In this document: in pieces, positions 13,071 to 25,339 of the stretch
How positions within the stretch are numbered: the stretch's first letter is position 1
Layout: the number at the start of each line of letters is the position of its first letter
NCBI GenBank assembly: GCA_034769895.1
Contig: CM068367.1
Span: 114,126,654 to 114,190,653 of the forward strand
Length of the DNA stretch: 64,000 nt
Direction: 5' to 3'
Source: Magicicada septendecula
Lineage: Eukaryota > Arthropoda > Insecta > Hemiptera > Cicadidae
Position numbers and translations under genes: made by a program
The notes under the pieces: generated by a model
The model's database searches: none
Told to the model about the DNA's origin: nothing
The model's input: only the letters and a program-made list of their open reading frames with translations

Positions 13071-14139
13071 ACATGTTTACAAATGAATGCGATATGTTAA
13101 AAATATTTAACTGCGGACATATAATGTTCAGTTAACAATTAAATTCATACTTCTTTATGATAATTCTTGTTTTATTATAACTATTAATAATTAATATTAT
13201 TTGGTATTTTACACAAGAATATATTTTTTTTGCATATAATTTGTTTTACAGTGTTTCAGCGGTATTTTTATTTCGTATTCTAATGATTGACCTGGGAACA
13301 ATTCTCAATCTGAGGGACAGGATGCCTCGATATCCATTTTCATTACTGTTAAAAACGATGATGGCAGTGAAAAATACTGTTGAAACACTGTAAAGCAAAC
13401 TAGATACAAAAAATGTATTCTTATGTAAATAACAAATCATATTTTTTATTAATAATTTCATGTAAGTAACTACCAAAGTTCTCAAAACCCTTTGAATTCT
13501 GTTCTACTAAATAGTCTAGAAAGTTAATTTTCCATCTTATTTATATAATAAATTAAACAAAATAAACCTATAATTTTAACATTTCAGTGTTTATTTGAAG
13601 TAAATAAACTTTTCTAAAAAATCAGGTATGAGCTACACAATGATTGAGACATACGTATAACCGCGGAGGTATTATTAAAAATAAATAAACAAACAAACAG
13701 GGTTTGCGCTGTTTTGTCTAAAGCTTCGGGTGCTATAAAATCATAATTCGTCAATTTTATCGTATACTGAGCAAAACTAGAATTCCTGTTCACTTTTTAC
13801 ATTAAAATTTTGATTTAATATTTTACTGCTCGTAACTTTAAAAAATCGTTTTCAGGCCCCTCCATGTTTATGTAAAGTTTTTCTTTATTTTCATCTGTAC
13901 AAAAAGCCCTGAAATTATTTCCGTTAGTTTCTAAGTGAAACACTCTTTACCCTCTGCCCGCACACATAATTTTATTAGGATGTTTCAAGTGGAAGTATTT
14001 ACTTTAGTACATTTCATTGAAAGAATGTTTATTCAGCATCATCAAAACAATTTTCTTAAAATTTGAATTTTTAACGTTAATTTTAATAATAAATTATTTT
14101 GAAAAATATTAATTATTTAAAGTAGTTCTGATAATGTTG
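13071..14139. other. AT-rich DNA, nothing recognised
   Basis: No open frame with recognisable content and no RNA gene is visible. Only short A- or T-runs and a taaataaacaaacaaac stretch near 13680 stand out. Confidence 0.6.
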
Positions 14140-14530
14140 GGCAACAATTGTTTCAGGGAAATGTGCATCAGCAAGAAATAAATTATTATACCGGACACAT
14201 ACCAATAAAAAAAAATATATGTGTATTGCAATGAAACACAGGATCCTGATAAGCAGTGCAGGCTTGTGTAATACACAGACGATAAACATTCATGTTTCAA
14301 TTGGTAGTTTGTTAGGTTTGGTTTTTTGTGGTATAAGTTTTGTATTTTAGAAAGGATAAGGAATTAGGCTTAGTCAAACTGTGTATTATTTTATGTGTTA
14401 TTTATTCATGTACTATGTCAGTGAAAATGTGCGCGCGTGCGCAAGTGATAAACGTTTTCCCGGCTGTGCGTGATATAATTATCGTATCGTTGTGACACTT
14501 GAACTGAACATAAACTACTATATTAGCTAC
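14140..14530 (+). repeat. diverged interspersed repeat, copy 1
   Basis: Blocks here match 41510-41830 in the same order: tattgcaa...gaacacaggat, then cattttcatgttt-like sequence, then gtataagttttgtattt followed by gaaaggataag, then a gcgtgtgcg/gtgataacg block, and finally gtgacacttgaact against gtgaaactttgac. Both copies have several indels, so this is an old unnamed interspersed repeat. Both are followed by several hundred bp of GC-richer sequence, which may belong to the same longer element. Confidence 0.55.
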
Positions 14531-15450
14531 AGTTCCTGTATATTTCCTAAGCTTAAAATGATGTTAAAATATAAAGCTCGTTGTAAAACGCATTTCTGCA
14601 TGAGATAAAGGCATTCAGAGATTACCCATCTATGCATGCTCTTGCAAATTCGATGCACTTTACGGCATGAAACACCGCCGAGTCGTGTGCAAAGTAACCA
14701 TGTGACTTCCTTCCACCAATAAGAAGCTGGAAGGCAGTAGGAATTTTCTTAAGCCTGTGGCTGCACAATTAGTTCTTCTCATCTAGCTATCACGATCGGA
14801 ACGTGCAATTTTGTGCAAGATTTTTCGCTTGCAAGAATTTGTTAAGTCTTTTCGGCGGTAGTACTAGAGCGAACGCTCAGAACTGTTTGTTTAATACATC
14901 TTTACACACGGTATTGTTATTATAACATAGCGTGTATAAATAAGTGAACTTGAACTGTGTTACTGTGTGAGGTATTCTGCAGTACCAGTAGTATTTCATA
15001 ATTTACTTATTAATAACGTATTGTCATCATTAGTTTCCGCGAGAGTGGAAGATTTCCGCATAGGGAGGTCTGCTGATCGTGGTAGACCCAGTGTTACGCG
15101 TGAACACTTGAAGAGTCCGGAGTGGTATAAGCCTAATATACCGTTTCTAAGTAATACCCACAGTGACCTGAGATACTTATGAATTATAAATACTGTATAA
15201 AATTTCAGAAGTAGTATCCTTAGAACCGTTGTTCGTGTGCGAAGCGTCAGTGTCAATGTTGGAACTCCAGGACACCAGCCCAGCTGGAAGCGTCACCAGG
15301 GTGAACCATCTGTCATCGTACGCCACGCCTGACGACTCCACGACACAGCAGAGCCCCCCCCCCCCCTTTCCATCAACATCGCCGTGGGAATCATCACATA
15401 TGTAATGTACCACAACTCGTATATGAACAATAATTAACACTTTAAAAGAC
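14531..15450. other. GC-richer block, unassigned
   Basis: The block is GC-richer than its surroundings and includes accaataag, a CCAAT-like site near 14717, and tataaataa near 14935. A 71-codon frame (14967-15182) contains a short hydrophilic stretch but matches nothing I know. A run of C lies near 15355. It could be part of a promoter/first exon or of an LTR-type element; the sequence does not decide. Confidence 0.3.
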
Positions 15451-15848
15451 TATATCTGAAACACTATCATTATTATGCTTGTCAAATATATCGTATAAAC
15501 AATTTCATATATCTTGTGTGCAATAAATAATCTTAAACCCTCCACTATAGACTTTTGCATAAAACACACATACTACCATATCCTATGCGCCAATAGTTAA
15601 GTTATTTGTGTTGTCGCAGTATATATGAACGAAATAGTCACAGGCGCGCCCGGGTTATATATTTATAGTATTTTATTTTTTTGATTGATTTTACTTTTGT
15701 TCGAACTGATAAGGACTCTTCCTGTAGCAGTGACGACGTATAGGCCTATAAGGATATCAGTAGGAACTAAAAATTTCCACTTCGGGACCAATTACTTGGA
15801 CTAATTTCATAAAACCATGGGCCAGGAATTTACTTTAATTTCCTGTAA

Positions 15849-15946
15849 CGCTTTCGAGTACCGGTTGTGTTCTCTTCCTCAGTGCGACTCTGAAGAACTG
15901 AATCTGACCAGCACTACGAAGAGGACACAACCGGGCCTTGAAAGCG
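15849..15946. repeat. imperfect inverted repeat, 29-bp arms
   Basis: Arms 15849-15877 and 15918-15946 are reverse complements at 25 of 29 positions by hand count, separated by about 40 bp. Both arms include the core acacaaccgg and end at gaaagcg. The arrangement suggests two inverted copies of one element tail. Confidence 0.7.
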
Positions 15947-15959
15947 CTATGCGAGATTA

Positions 15960-16790
15960 AAAATAAGTTTGTTCTTTATAAATAAACGGTTTTATTAATC
16001 TGTGTAGTAATACTATGTATATACCTCCTCTATCTGGTGCGCTCGGTATCTCTCTCTCTCTCTCACCCCCTCATTCGTTTACAATCTTTGACGCACTCAT
16101 ACGTACTGCACTACGCTAAATCCCGCCCCCACACACACACGGCACGGAAAATGGTCATTTTTACATATCTGTACTTCGCAAACTACTTGATTGACTGTGT
16201 CTTCGTTTAGTGATGGTTTCTACGCTGTGGCTTACAAACGGTCAGTCCGTTGCAGCGTTACTGGAGGAGGCTAAACTTACTCAAACATTTCTTACCCTTT
16301 CCAAATTATCTTAAAACACAATCTTAACTACGCCAAACGTCTTGTTAATAATCATTATTTCAATATGGTTCGTTTTAAGGAATTAATAATACGTAATTAT
16401 CACAGATGTCTCTAACATATCTGGCTTTAATAATATATTCGGACAATTTGTCACCAGTAAAATAATCAGGCAGAAGTGAAGCAGGTGCGCACAAAGCGTA
16501 TCGCCTACGTTTCCAAGTTCGGTTAAAATTGCTTCGATTCATCTTCACTAAAACCGACAAATTAATAGTGAAACACATACACACTCGCAGTTTGTTACTT
16601 TCCCAGTCGAGAAATTGTCTTTTCGGATAGGAGTCACTTTGTCTTGCTTATGTTTCCACTTTAATTAAAAGCTTGTGGTACGGTAAATCTTGCTGACTAC
16701 ACTTTATGTCACTGTAAGTGATTACTCGTGATAATAGCGGTAAGCGCTCAGCAAGAAATAAGCGTGTTTCGTCATTCAACTTGACTATGA
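15960..16790. other. unassigned non-coding DNA
   Basis: Short (TC)n near 16050 and an ACACAC run near 16130 are the only recognisable items. No coding or RNA feature is supported. Confidence 0.5.
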
Positions 16791-16824
16791 CTATAGTACG
16801 CCGCACGAAGTATGATGTGGACCT

Positions 16825-17015
16825 ATCATCATCATACTCAACATCGTCATCGTCATCGTCGTCGTCGTCGCCGTCGCCGCCGCTGCCGCCGTCATCATCG
16901 TCATCATCATCACCACCACCACCACCACCAAGAAGAAGAAGAAGAAGAAGAAGAAGAAAAAAAAGAAGAAGAAGAAGAAGGAGAAGAGGAGTATGAGGAG
17001 GAGGGCGAGGAGGAA
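16825..17015. repeat. compound trinucleotide microsatellite
   Basis: Successive blocks of TCA/TCG/GCC/ACC and then AAG/GAG triplets run for about 190 bp. All frames through it are open and give homopolymeric pseudo-proteins, so those frames are not genes. Confidence 0.95.
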
Positions 17016-17039
17016 AAATAAGGAAACCATTATAATTTG

Positions 17040-18655
17040 AAAACAAATTGACCAAAAATTATTGTCACTGGAATTCTATACGGAGGCGAAATTATAATTT
17101 AATTAAGTTTGATTTGGTTTAAAACTCTTAAGATCGGTAAATGTAAAATCAAAGTCTCGTACGCGGGTTTTAAAATGTGTTTTCATCACTGTTTAATAAT
17201 TCATTTTGACATTCGTCGACATCCATTAAACTTTCACATTTGGAAAGAAAAGAATCAGTAAAGAAATAATAAAACGTTTGAGTTTTATTACAACTCTCCA
17301 AGTGTCTTGTGATTTCTTATAGTCAACGTAATGCAATTCATTCTACGTCTTAGTCATTAGTCTAACGATCACGTTGTAACAGGTTTTGGGCGGCTTCACT
17401 CGCACCACTTCTATCCGCGGATGGAGATGCCGAGGTGCTTTGATTTCCATTTCCATCAATGTTAAATCATTTACTTTAAAACATTCATCAGTAATCGCCG
17501 AAATTTTATATTTGTAAGATGAAGAAAATGGCAGCGTATTAATGATTTCAAATTAAGTGTGATTTTTTAATAAAGTATAGTTGAAGGGATTCACTATCCT
17601 TCTTAACCATTGCCGCTGGAATCAGTTTATTTGATTGGTTTCGCTATCACCGTGAAAGACAAAGCAAATAAACTTCCGTAATCTTATCTGTATAAGCGAA
17701 TGGGGATCTGGGATCAATATCAACGGGAGAGACAAGATACTTTGATTTTGGTATATACAACCAACAGAGAGTATGGAGAAATATCTCTTACTATTATTGG
17801 TCCAGGATGTGTGTATTGCCCCTGGCCTACTGTAAGGTCGTCCATCACCACATTATGTAACACATCTAGTTGTGGTGTGTTCGTCTTGTCCTGCCAGGCC
17901 AGTACCCAGGTAACCTTTAGTCAGTTCTCGGAGTCCCTATCCCATCAGTTTACCGACCCACCCCGCTTGGACCAATATGAATTAAGAAGGTTAATCATGA
18001 AATAGGAGTATAAATGGCGGACGAAATTAACGTGTTTTGACAATGAACTAAACAGTAGTGTACTGTGTCAAACGTATCAACAGTAAGAACGACAATATTG
18101 ACAACATGTCGCTAATTAATGTGCCCGGTAATTACGCGTTATTGGCAAACCGAAATGAAACAGTCGATAGACCGCTGACGAACATTTAATCATATTTTGT
18201 GTTAGCTCGTCTGACAACACTCCCAGTGTTTACAGATTTCCACTTAATTTGGTCTCAATACGCGCAAACGTTTAGTGGTTGGTGGTGGTTAATGGTTGTT
18301 GTCAGTACTGATCTGCTTGTATTGATCTGTGTACAGATAATTGTGCGGAGCGTTTCACTGCAGTTGTTCACATATGACAAGCATATGTTAGCGTGTTCTT
18401 TGGCGGTACAATGTTGATTTCAACTGAACACAACGGAAATTTCAACTCATCTTTTGCACACCATACAGTACTCTTCAAAACGGTTCTTTTCCGCTTAACT
18501 TGGACGAAGTTTCTTATTTTCTGTAGGTTGCTAAAACTAAAAGTTATAAACTTCATTTTAAAAAGTTTCCGTTACAGTTTCACGTGATTCAATGTTTTCT
18601 ATTAACGTTTTTAGCTTAAACATTTAAAATTTTAGGGTTTTTAAACTAGGTTATT
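17040..18655. other. unassigned DNA with small frames
   Basis: The largest frame is 101 codons (17700-18005, +). It has no recognisable domain, no clear start context and no repeat relation elsewhere in the window. Nothing else is supported. Confidence 0.4.
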
Positions 18656-18657
18656 CA

Positions 18658-18692
18658 CACGCGCGCGCGCGCGCGCGCACACACACACACAC
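18658..18692. repeat. (CG)n(CA)n microsatellite
   Basis: This is an alternating purine-pyrimidine tract, about nine CG steps followed by CA steps. Confidence 0.95.
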
Positions 18693-18699
18693 CAGTGGG

Positions 18700-19935
18700 G
18701 TATCTATAATTTGGTCTTGGGGGGCTCCAGTCGAGTCTGCTTCATATAAAAGAAAAAAAAACAAGGCTAATTAATATTACAATCTATAAAGTGACTGAAA
18801 AACGTGTGTAACCTAAAATCAACCCCACTAAAGTGAACGGTAATAACACTATAAAAATACGCGCTATTAAAACATTATAAATAAAATACTTATTTACTGA
18901 ATTGATTTCTATATTTCATATTTCAAACATAACGCAAATGCTGTATAATAAACATACTTGTGCCGTATATTTAAAAAAGAGTTACTAAGTACACTGCTGA
19001 AAAATGTATAAAAGATCCTAAACATCAAGAGATAAACAAAACTGATGGCCAACACTCTTGTGAGGGTCCGGTCCCCTCAAATTAAAAATATAATTTTTAT
19101 TGAAGACTAAACTGGCCCTTTTTTGCCAAGAATTTATGTTAGGGAAATATATTGTGCATAGAGTCACAGTTCAATAGTTTTAACCGTCACCATAAGATTC
19201 TGAAATAAAATAAAGTACACGTACAATTGAATGATTGTCAAACAACTGATGAAAAAGAAAATATAAATTATTTGTTATATCTATTTGTTTTTAATGATTG
19301 TTTTATGTAGGTAACACACGATGTTTCTTGAATGATTTGTATATTATATATGTTTTATAAATATTAATTATTTTGCTTATTTTTTATTGTTGTAGATTAC
19401 CTACCAGATATATTCCTGTAGAAACCTATGATGATTCACGTTTACACAGTGAAACGTAGGTCAGGTTGAAATTCAACGATAAAAAGTAAGCAAAATATAC
19501 TTGAAGAGGTCATTATCGTTTGAATCATTTGATAAGTTACAGTACATGTAGTTCTACAAAACGGCTATTCTAGAAAATAATGTAAAATAAAGTGAGTATT
19601 TTTGTAAATAAAAAACAAATATAAATAAAATAGAATAAAGTCAAAAAGGATTTAGAAAAAATAATATAAACGCAGAAGAAACAATTGAAAGAGAAGTTTT
19701 TCGGACAAAAGTGTTAAAAATAGAAGGAGTTCAGGGTAGGAAAGAGAAAACCGCAGGTTCAAAGTACACTGAAGACAGGAAGAAGAGGCATAGTGAAAAG
19801 ATGAAAGAATATTCGAGAAAAAGGAAAGAACTAGGAATAAACAATTGAAATTGGCATGTGGTCCTCAGATGGCCTATACAAAAACAAAAATGGAGTAAAA
19901 CAAATCATTTACATATCAACACATGCAGGGTAGGC
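18700..19935. other. AT-rich DNA, nothing recognised
   Basis: No coding, RNA or repeat structure could be supported. The right third is A-rich on the + strand. Confidence 0.5.
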
Positions 19936-19938
<3 letters not shown>

Positions 19939-20009
<71 letters not shown>

Positions 20010-20036
20010 GGACAGGTAGACAGACATACAAACACG
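19939..20036. repeat. (GA)n and (GACA)n microsatellite
   Basis: About 55 bp of GA dinucleotides pass into GACA/GACG tetramers and then CG steps. Confidence 0.95.
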
Positions 20037-20254
20037 CGCGCGCGCATACAAACATATGCAGTGCAATTGTACAAACGCAGGCAGCCAATTTTTCATAAAA
20101 TTTAATTTACATGTCTGGAAACTCCGCATCGACCAATGATAACGGTTAGAATTGGGGGGGGGGATGGGTCGAAAACATAGCTTACTCTAGTCTTCTTCTT
20201 AGAAAGCGCCACCACTAAAAAAGGTAATTCCTTTTTTACACTTTTTTCCATGTC

Positions 20255-20332
20255 TGCAATAGTTGTTTACGATTTTTTACTAATATAATAGTAATAGTTG
20301 TTTACGATTTTTTACTAACTAATAGTTATACT
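20255..20332. repeat. short tandem duplication
   Basis: A unit containing atagttgtttacgatttttt and then actaa occurs twice, 30-odd bp apart. Confidence 0.75.
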
Positions 20333-20375
20333 TTTGAGTATAACTAAAATAGTTTTTAAGAATAGTAGTGTAATT

Positions 20376-20459
20376 AATGAATTTCAACGACGAAGTGTTT
20401 GCGAGGATCGATCAAAAAAGTAAAACATTCTCGCAAACCCTTCGCCGTTAAAATTCATT
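20376..20459. repeat. long hairpin, 30-bp arms
   Basis: Arms 20376-20405 and 20430-20459 are reverse complements at 27 of 30 positions by hand count, with a 24-bp spacer. Weaker matches extend outward (gtagtg on both sides). No open frame is involved. It could be a short foldback element or a structured RNA. The three mismatches show that the arms are diverging. Confidence 0.8.
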
Positions 20460-20469
20460 GATTGACGGT

Positions 20470-23440
20470 CACTACGAAATTAAGGAGTGTAATTAATATT
20501 CCAGTAGTTTCTTAATCGTGTATTGCAAAAAGTCAATTTCATTAGTTAGTTTAATTAGTCGCTGTTTGTTGCCTTGTTGCCAAAATACCACTTTGGCCGC
20601 ATTTACCCGTAGCAATAGGTTTTTGGCGACACTTGTCATCAATATAAGCAATGTTTTTTCGCCCTGCAGGGCTGATCATTTGAAACACGATTGAACACAA
20701 TTATGACACGTATACGTCCTGATACTGCTATTATGTCAGACCTGTAGAAATTTTACCAAGGTATCTTACATTTTTCCTCATGAAGTTTACATTACACATT
20801 TTACGATGAATCAGAACCGTGCTAGCAGAGCGCATGCCCAATCTATTGAATCCCTTTGTGCGTCGGTAAAACAACCGATAGGCGATGAATAGACGATCAT
20901 GGTTGACTTAATTTTTTTGTGAATATTTATGGCGACACAAAATAAGGAAAATTATTTATCTGAACAAATTCGGGTCGACAAACATGCATTTTTGCCGCCT
21001 GAGTATTAAGTTGAAAAGTTAGGTAGTCAGGTTAGGTTAGATTGTGTTTATGGTAGAGCCTGTAGACGTCTTACTTCAGATAACTAAGGTTAGTTTACAT
21101 ATTTTCCTGTGAAATTTTTATTGAACATTTTAACATGTGGGTGCTTTTTAAGCAAAGCTTATTACTTGTAGGCCTACTTTATGTTGATTGGCAGAAGAGT
21201 TTGATCAACCTTTTGTGCATCCGAAAGCACAGATTTACATAACTGCCAAGATTGAAGGTACATTTTTACGCTACGCTGCCAGGCTGTCGGTCGGGTTAAT
21301 AACGAGGTCGTCAACCTCAGTCGCACGATATGTATGAGCGCGCGCGCGTTCAGGCGTCCGTACGGTATGTACTGTGCAAACAGTGTGTTACACAACACAT
21401 TTACATTGGCAACTGTTTATACATTGCCAGAGGCTGTTTGCTGGGTCCGCCGTGCCACGTGACTGCTTGTTTATCAGATACACGCACACCCTCAATGGTG
21501 GACACAAAACGAGACAATTTCAGCCTACATTAAACAGTTACCTCAGCGGCTGAACAATGATTGAGACAACATATTAACTAGAAACGGACTAAAGGTTCCT
21601 GTTAAACCTTTTACAGTTTTCTGCGGTTTTCTCGTAATTTTCGTAATCACGTGTCTTCAACTTGAGCCAAAACACATTTTTAAATTCTGAGGAAAGCCGC
21701 CGAGTACGTTCCCTCAACTTATCAATGATGTGTGTGTGTGCGCGCGCGCACGTTTTGTTTACGCTTTCTAAGGTAAACATCGTATAGGTTGAAGTCGCCT
21801 TTTTATCGGTTAAGGATGATGGATTACTGTGTAGAGGTGTGTACATGAATACCACACCCCGGTTTTCCATTGCCTTCAAACGGTGAACCTCATTACCCAG
21901 AAATGCGACGACATTACCCAGGCTTATGGAGTCAACATGTTAAATGCCATTAGACAATCACCACATGTTCACTCACCAGCACAAACGATAGATATAAAAG
22001 GAAAACACAAGGAAAGGACGGTGGTAAGCGTAAATCTACTAACACCACGAACAGTGTCTCACAGTTGTCAACTTTAATGTTTAGGCACCGTCAGTATGTC
22101 TGCTATTCACTAGCGATATCATTGGCTAGTCAACGGCTTAACTAATCAGGGGAGGCAGTGGAAGTGTATGAGTTGTCAGTGGAGGCAGTGCAAGTATGCA
22201 AAGAAATCTCACTGTCGCAGAGGATAAGTTGTTATGTCCATGTACGAAGCTTACGTGAAGCACCATAGGCGAGTAAAGTCTTTCAGGGACGCTGTTTGGC
22301 AAGAACGCCATAGAACGAAATGGAGAGGTTCTGTTCAGGAAACGTTGGATATTTGTTTTGTTGAAAACAGGATCCAGAGCGATACAGAGGGTTATGTAGT
22401 TCATGTATCATCTCGATTTATAACGCCAGAAGAAGCAGAAGAAGAAAAATATAAATGATTTAAAGATTGAACTTTTTGGTATAAAGTCAACTAATATTTG
22501 TTTGATAAGACTGCCAACAATAAACATCAATAGGCTATGTACTACAGAAACTTTAGGAAAACAATAGGGTTTCAAGTAATTAGGAGGAAAACACGAGAAT
22601 TAGCGACGTTATTTTAATACTGTTTAGTTTTCTTCTTAATTAAACAGCGAATATCGGATTACTCGAGAAAAAAAAACATTTAAGATACTGCAGAAAATCC
22701 GTTCTACTGTCAGTTTAGGAAATCCGATAAATTAAGAGAAAGGGAAAACTGTACGATCTGAACTGTTTTTAACCAATCGGGTTCTTCGTTATACGAGTAG
22801 CCTATCGGTAGACTTTACACTAATTAATATTAATTAATTACACCGTGAAATATATATCACTTGTTGTTTACATTAAGTGCTTAAAAAAGCAGCAATAAAG
22901 GGAACTGTAGAATGAGGATTTTCGTTGTTAATTTGTTTCCATCTTTATTTAGCGAAATACTCCTCTCTACCGTATTGCGTTTCATTAGTCGCTTTCTTGT
23001 GTACGTATAATGAGATCCACTCGAGCTGATACGGATTATCTGAGACGCAGGGAAAGGGGAGATTACGTAAGGCATGCTGTATTAGCGTTCTCGTGTAATC
23101 GGTTTAATTTCATTTGTTAAAACCGACGCTGGGTTGAATGTAATCAACTGTATACGATCGTGCGTTTTCAATATCTCAAGCGAGGTTTTCTCATCAGTTC
23201 TCATTTTTGGGTTTGTGTGGGTGGGATAGAATAGTGGCTAGCGGTAGACTTACACACCGTTCTCTCGATGTCTCTAAGTCATCAAAACGACGAATCACTC
23301 AATCAAATCACGCTGAAATACTGTTGGGTGTAAACAAGAACTATCAGCGTCTTCACGAGAAGGCTTAGACTTAGGTATATGAACTCGAACATTGTCCCGT
23401 ATCTCTCCTCTTTCCGTAATATGCACTTCAAACGTCTTTA
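20470..23440. other. unassigned non-coding DNA
   Basis: Several frames of 60-96 codons occur on both strands, but none has a recognisable domain. The most protein-like is 22234-22458 (+), 74 codons, charged and ending in an acidic EEAEEEKYK tail; it has no homologue I know. The aggttaggttag near 21030 is too short to be telomeric. Confidence 0.4.
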
Positions 23441-23448
23441 AAATGTTG

Positions 23449-23449
23449 T

Positions 23450-23502
<53 letters not shown>

Positions 23503-23557
23503 CTCCTCCTCCTCCTCCTCCTCCTCCTCCTCCTCCTCCTCCTCCTCCTCCTCCTCC

Positions 23558-23648
<91 letters not shown>

Positions 23649-23670
23649 CACCACCACTACCACTACCACC

Positions 23671-23703
<33 letters not shown>
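23449..23703. repeat. expanded trinucleotide tract at a LINE 3' end
   Basis: About 255 bp of GTC, CTC, ATC and CAC triplets are read on +; on the minus strand these are GAC, GAG, GAT and GTG. The tract lies immediately after the stop codon and 3' UTR of the minus-strand LINE fragment at 23704-24316. The related LINE at 58980-59799 ends in a short GAT/GAC tail at the matching place. The tract is therefore best read as an expanded LINE tail. Confidence 0.85.
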
Positions 23704-24316
23704 TTCAGCAAGGGTTAAACAAAAAATGGTTTGTTCTGTTCCCAAGGAGACAGACTAGAGCTGGTCACTCCAACGCCTCCTCGGACGCCTCACAGCTCTC
23801 CATCCTTTCAGTTTGTAATTACTCAGTTGCTTGGGGATGCGGCAGTCATCCATTCGGTTAAGATGTTCTAACAATTTTAGCCGATGCTGGGCGATTCTGT
23901 CAAGTGTAGTCATAATGTTCAGCTCCTGCCGTACACCTGTCTTTTGCGATGGTGGCAGAGTATATGCTGCCACGTGCCAGAAGAATCTCATTTCGGCCGT
24001 TTGAATACGACTGGCCTGGGGCTTAGTTAAAGTCCAATTCTCAGACTTAGAAACGTGTGGGGAGGGCCATCTCCTTGTGGAACTTCAGGCGTGTTTCTTT
24101 CCTCGTCTATTTTAGAGTTTTTCTGATAATCCCACATATATGGTTGAACTTGTGAAGTTTCTTCACCATATCATTGTTTGTAATGTACAATACATTGATG
24201 CCCAGATATTCAAAATTACTTACCTGTCCCAGAACAGCGGCATCTACAACAATCTTTGCTCGTATGATGTCAGTTACATGAAAAGCCATCACCTTTGTCT
24301 TCAATGTGGAGATCTG
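23704..24316 (-). pseudogene. LINE reverse transcriptase, C-terminal fragment
   Basis: The minus strand encodes the end of a non-LTR retrotransposon polyprotein. The upstream frame contains FGLQIS, KTKVMAFH, FEYLGINV and LHKFNHICGIIR. After a short deletion and frameshifts it continues through SENWTLTK, MRFFWHVA, RQELNIM and RMDDCRIP to the terminal RWSDQL stop near 23757. Every segment aligns with the + strand LINE at 58980-59799, including the 3' UTR (aacccttgctga against aatccttgcaga). The fragment lacks the catalytic palm motif and is 5' truncated, so it is dead. I see no clear target-site duplication. It is one of three minus-strand LINE ends between 23.7 and 26.3 kb. Confidence 0.85.
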
Positions 24317-24845
24317 TAATCCGAAATATTAGGAGATTTGACTCAAATAAATTATTGTTAATAATCAGACAGATATTGTTATTAATTTGTTTATTTGGTT
24401 TGATTGGAGCAAGTGAATATTTGTTTATTATATCGTTTTCCGAGTATTCAGCTACTCGGTCTCTCGCAACCTGAGTGCCAGACCACACCAGTCACACCAA
24501 TATTCTTGTTGCAACCATCTTGTTTTCATCTCATCAAGAATTATGTTCTCCTTCCACTATCTCGTGAGCCTACCCGTTTCCGACTTTTAGTCGGAGCTCA
24601 GGTGCCGGGCCAACAATTATCAGTCATTCGTTTCATGTGGCCATATTATACAAAATGCTTTGTCCCTGTGGTATCTAAAATTGTTTTGTTTACACCAATT
24701 CCCCTCCTGACATTTTTATTTCCAATGCACTAGAGCCAACACACCACAAGACCTTCTTGAGCATTCCGTTTCCACTTCGTGGAGCTTTCGGGAGTTTCTC
24801 TGATTTATCTCCCAGTTTCACAGCCAAAGGTGACTATGTTTTCTA
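24317..24845. other. unassigned DNA between LINE fragments
   Basis: A 109-codon + frame (24404-24733) shows no recognisable domain. No other feature is supported. Confidence 0.4.
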
Positions 24846-24847
24846 AG

Positions 24848-25325
24848 ATCATCGTCATCATCATCGTTTTCACAACACGGCATAGGCAAGGTGCTTAATG
24901 TTCCTCCTTCAAAGATCCTTCAACCATCTCTTCATGGTTCTACCCACACCCGTGTCTTATAGGTTTATATTTCCAGGCTTGTTTGGTCAGTCTTGAATCT
25001 AACATTCTTTCTAAGTGTTCTTTTCCCTGTTGTTTATAATCTACTAATCTTTCATTTAAATTATAAACTTGTGACTCTTCTTTTATGGTCTTATTCGTTA
25101 TACGATCAAGTTTAGAACACCTTTTAACTATTCTTAAAACGTCATTTCCGAGGCATGTATTTTACTTTCTTGTTTCTTGGCCGTCGTCCATAATTCATAC
25201 ACATAGGACAGTACAAGGATCGCCATCACTTTGTAAAACTTTAATTTTGTATCTCGACGTACCTTGTTTCTAAAAATAAACTTGATTGTCCCACAGATCG
25301 TCTGGCACTTAATTAACATCGTCAC
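24848..25325 (-). pseudogene. second LINE C-terminal fragment
   Basis: On the minus strand the reading runs CQTICGTIKFIFRNKVRRDT, then LKFYKVMAILVLSYVYELWT. After a frameshift near 25140 it continues LRIVKRCSKLDRITNKTIK, YNLNERLVDYK and KEHLERMLDSRLTKQAWKYK. These are the usual features of the region behind the reverse transcriptase domain of non-LTR elements (KxKFYKVM..., R..IRN, ERL...HL.RM). A short GAT-rich tail (24849-24865) follows at the 3' end, as in the neighbouring fragment. Stop codons and frameshifts mark it as a relic. It differs enough from the 23.7-kb fragment to be a separate insertion or family. Confidence 0.75.
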
Positions 25326-25339
25326 CTTTCTAAGATGGT

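Noticed and set aside
15860-15905. Hammerhead core in the 15.8-kb inverted repeat (ctgagga ... gaaa, minus strand)
   Set aside because: Stem II is only three pairs with a long loop, and neither a stem III with a cleavage triplet nor a stem I can be formed.
17700-18005. 101-codon + frame as a host gene
   Set aside because: It has no domain, no splice or promoter support and no start context; a frame this long can occur by chance in a region of this size.
21025-21045. Insect-type telomere repeat (TTAGG)
   Set aside because: Only about two units occur, far too short to be telomeric.
23295-23745. Acidic, Val-rich and Met-rich frames of 105-138 codons
   Set aside because: They are translations of the trinucleotide tract at the LINE tail.
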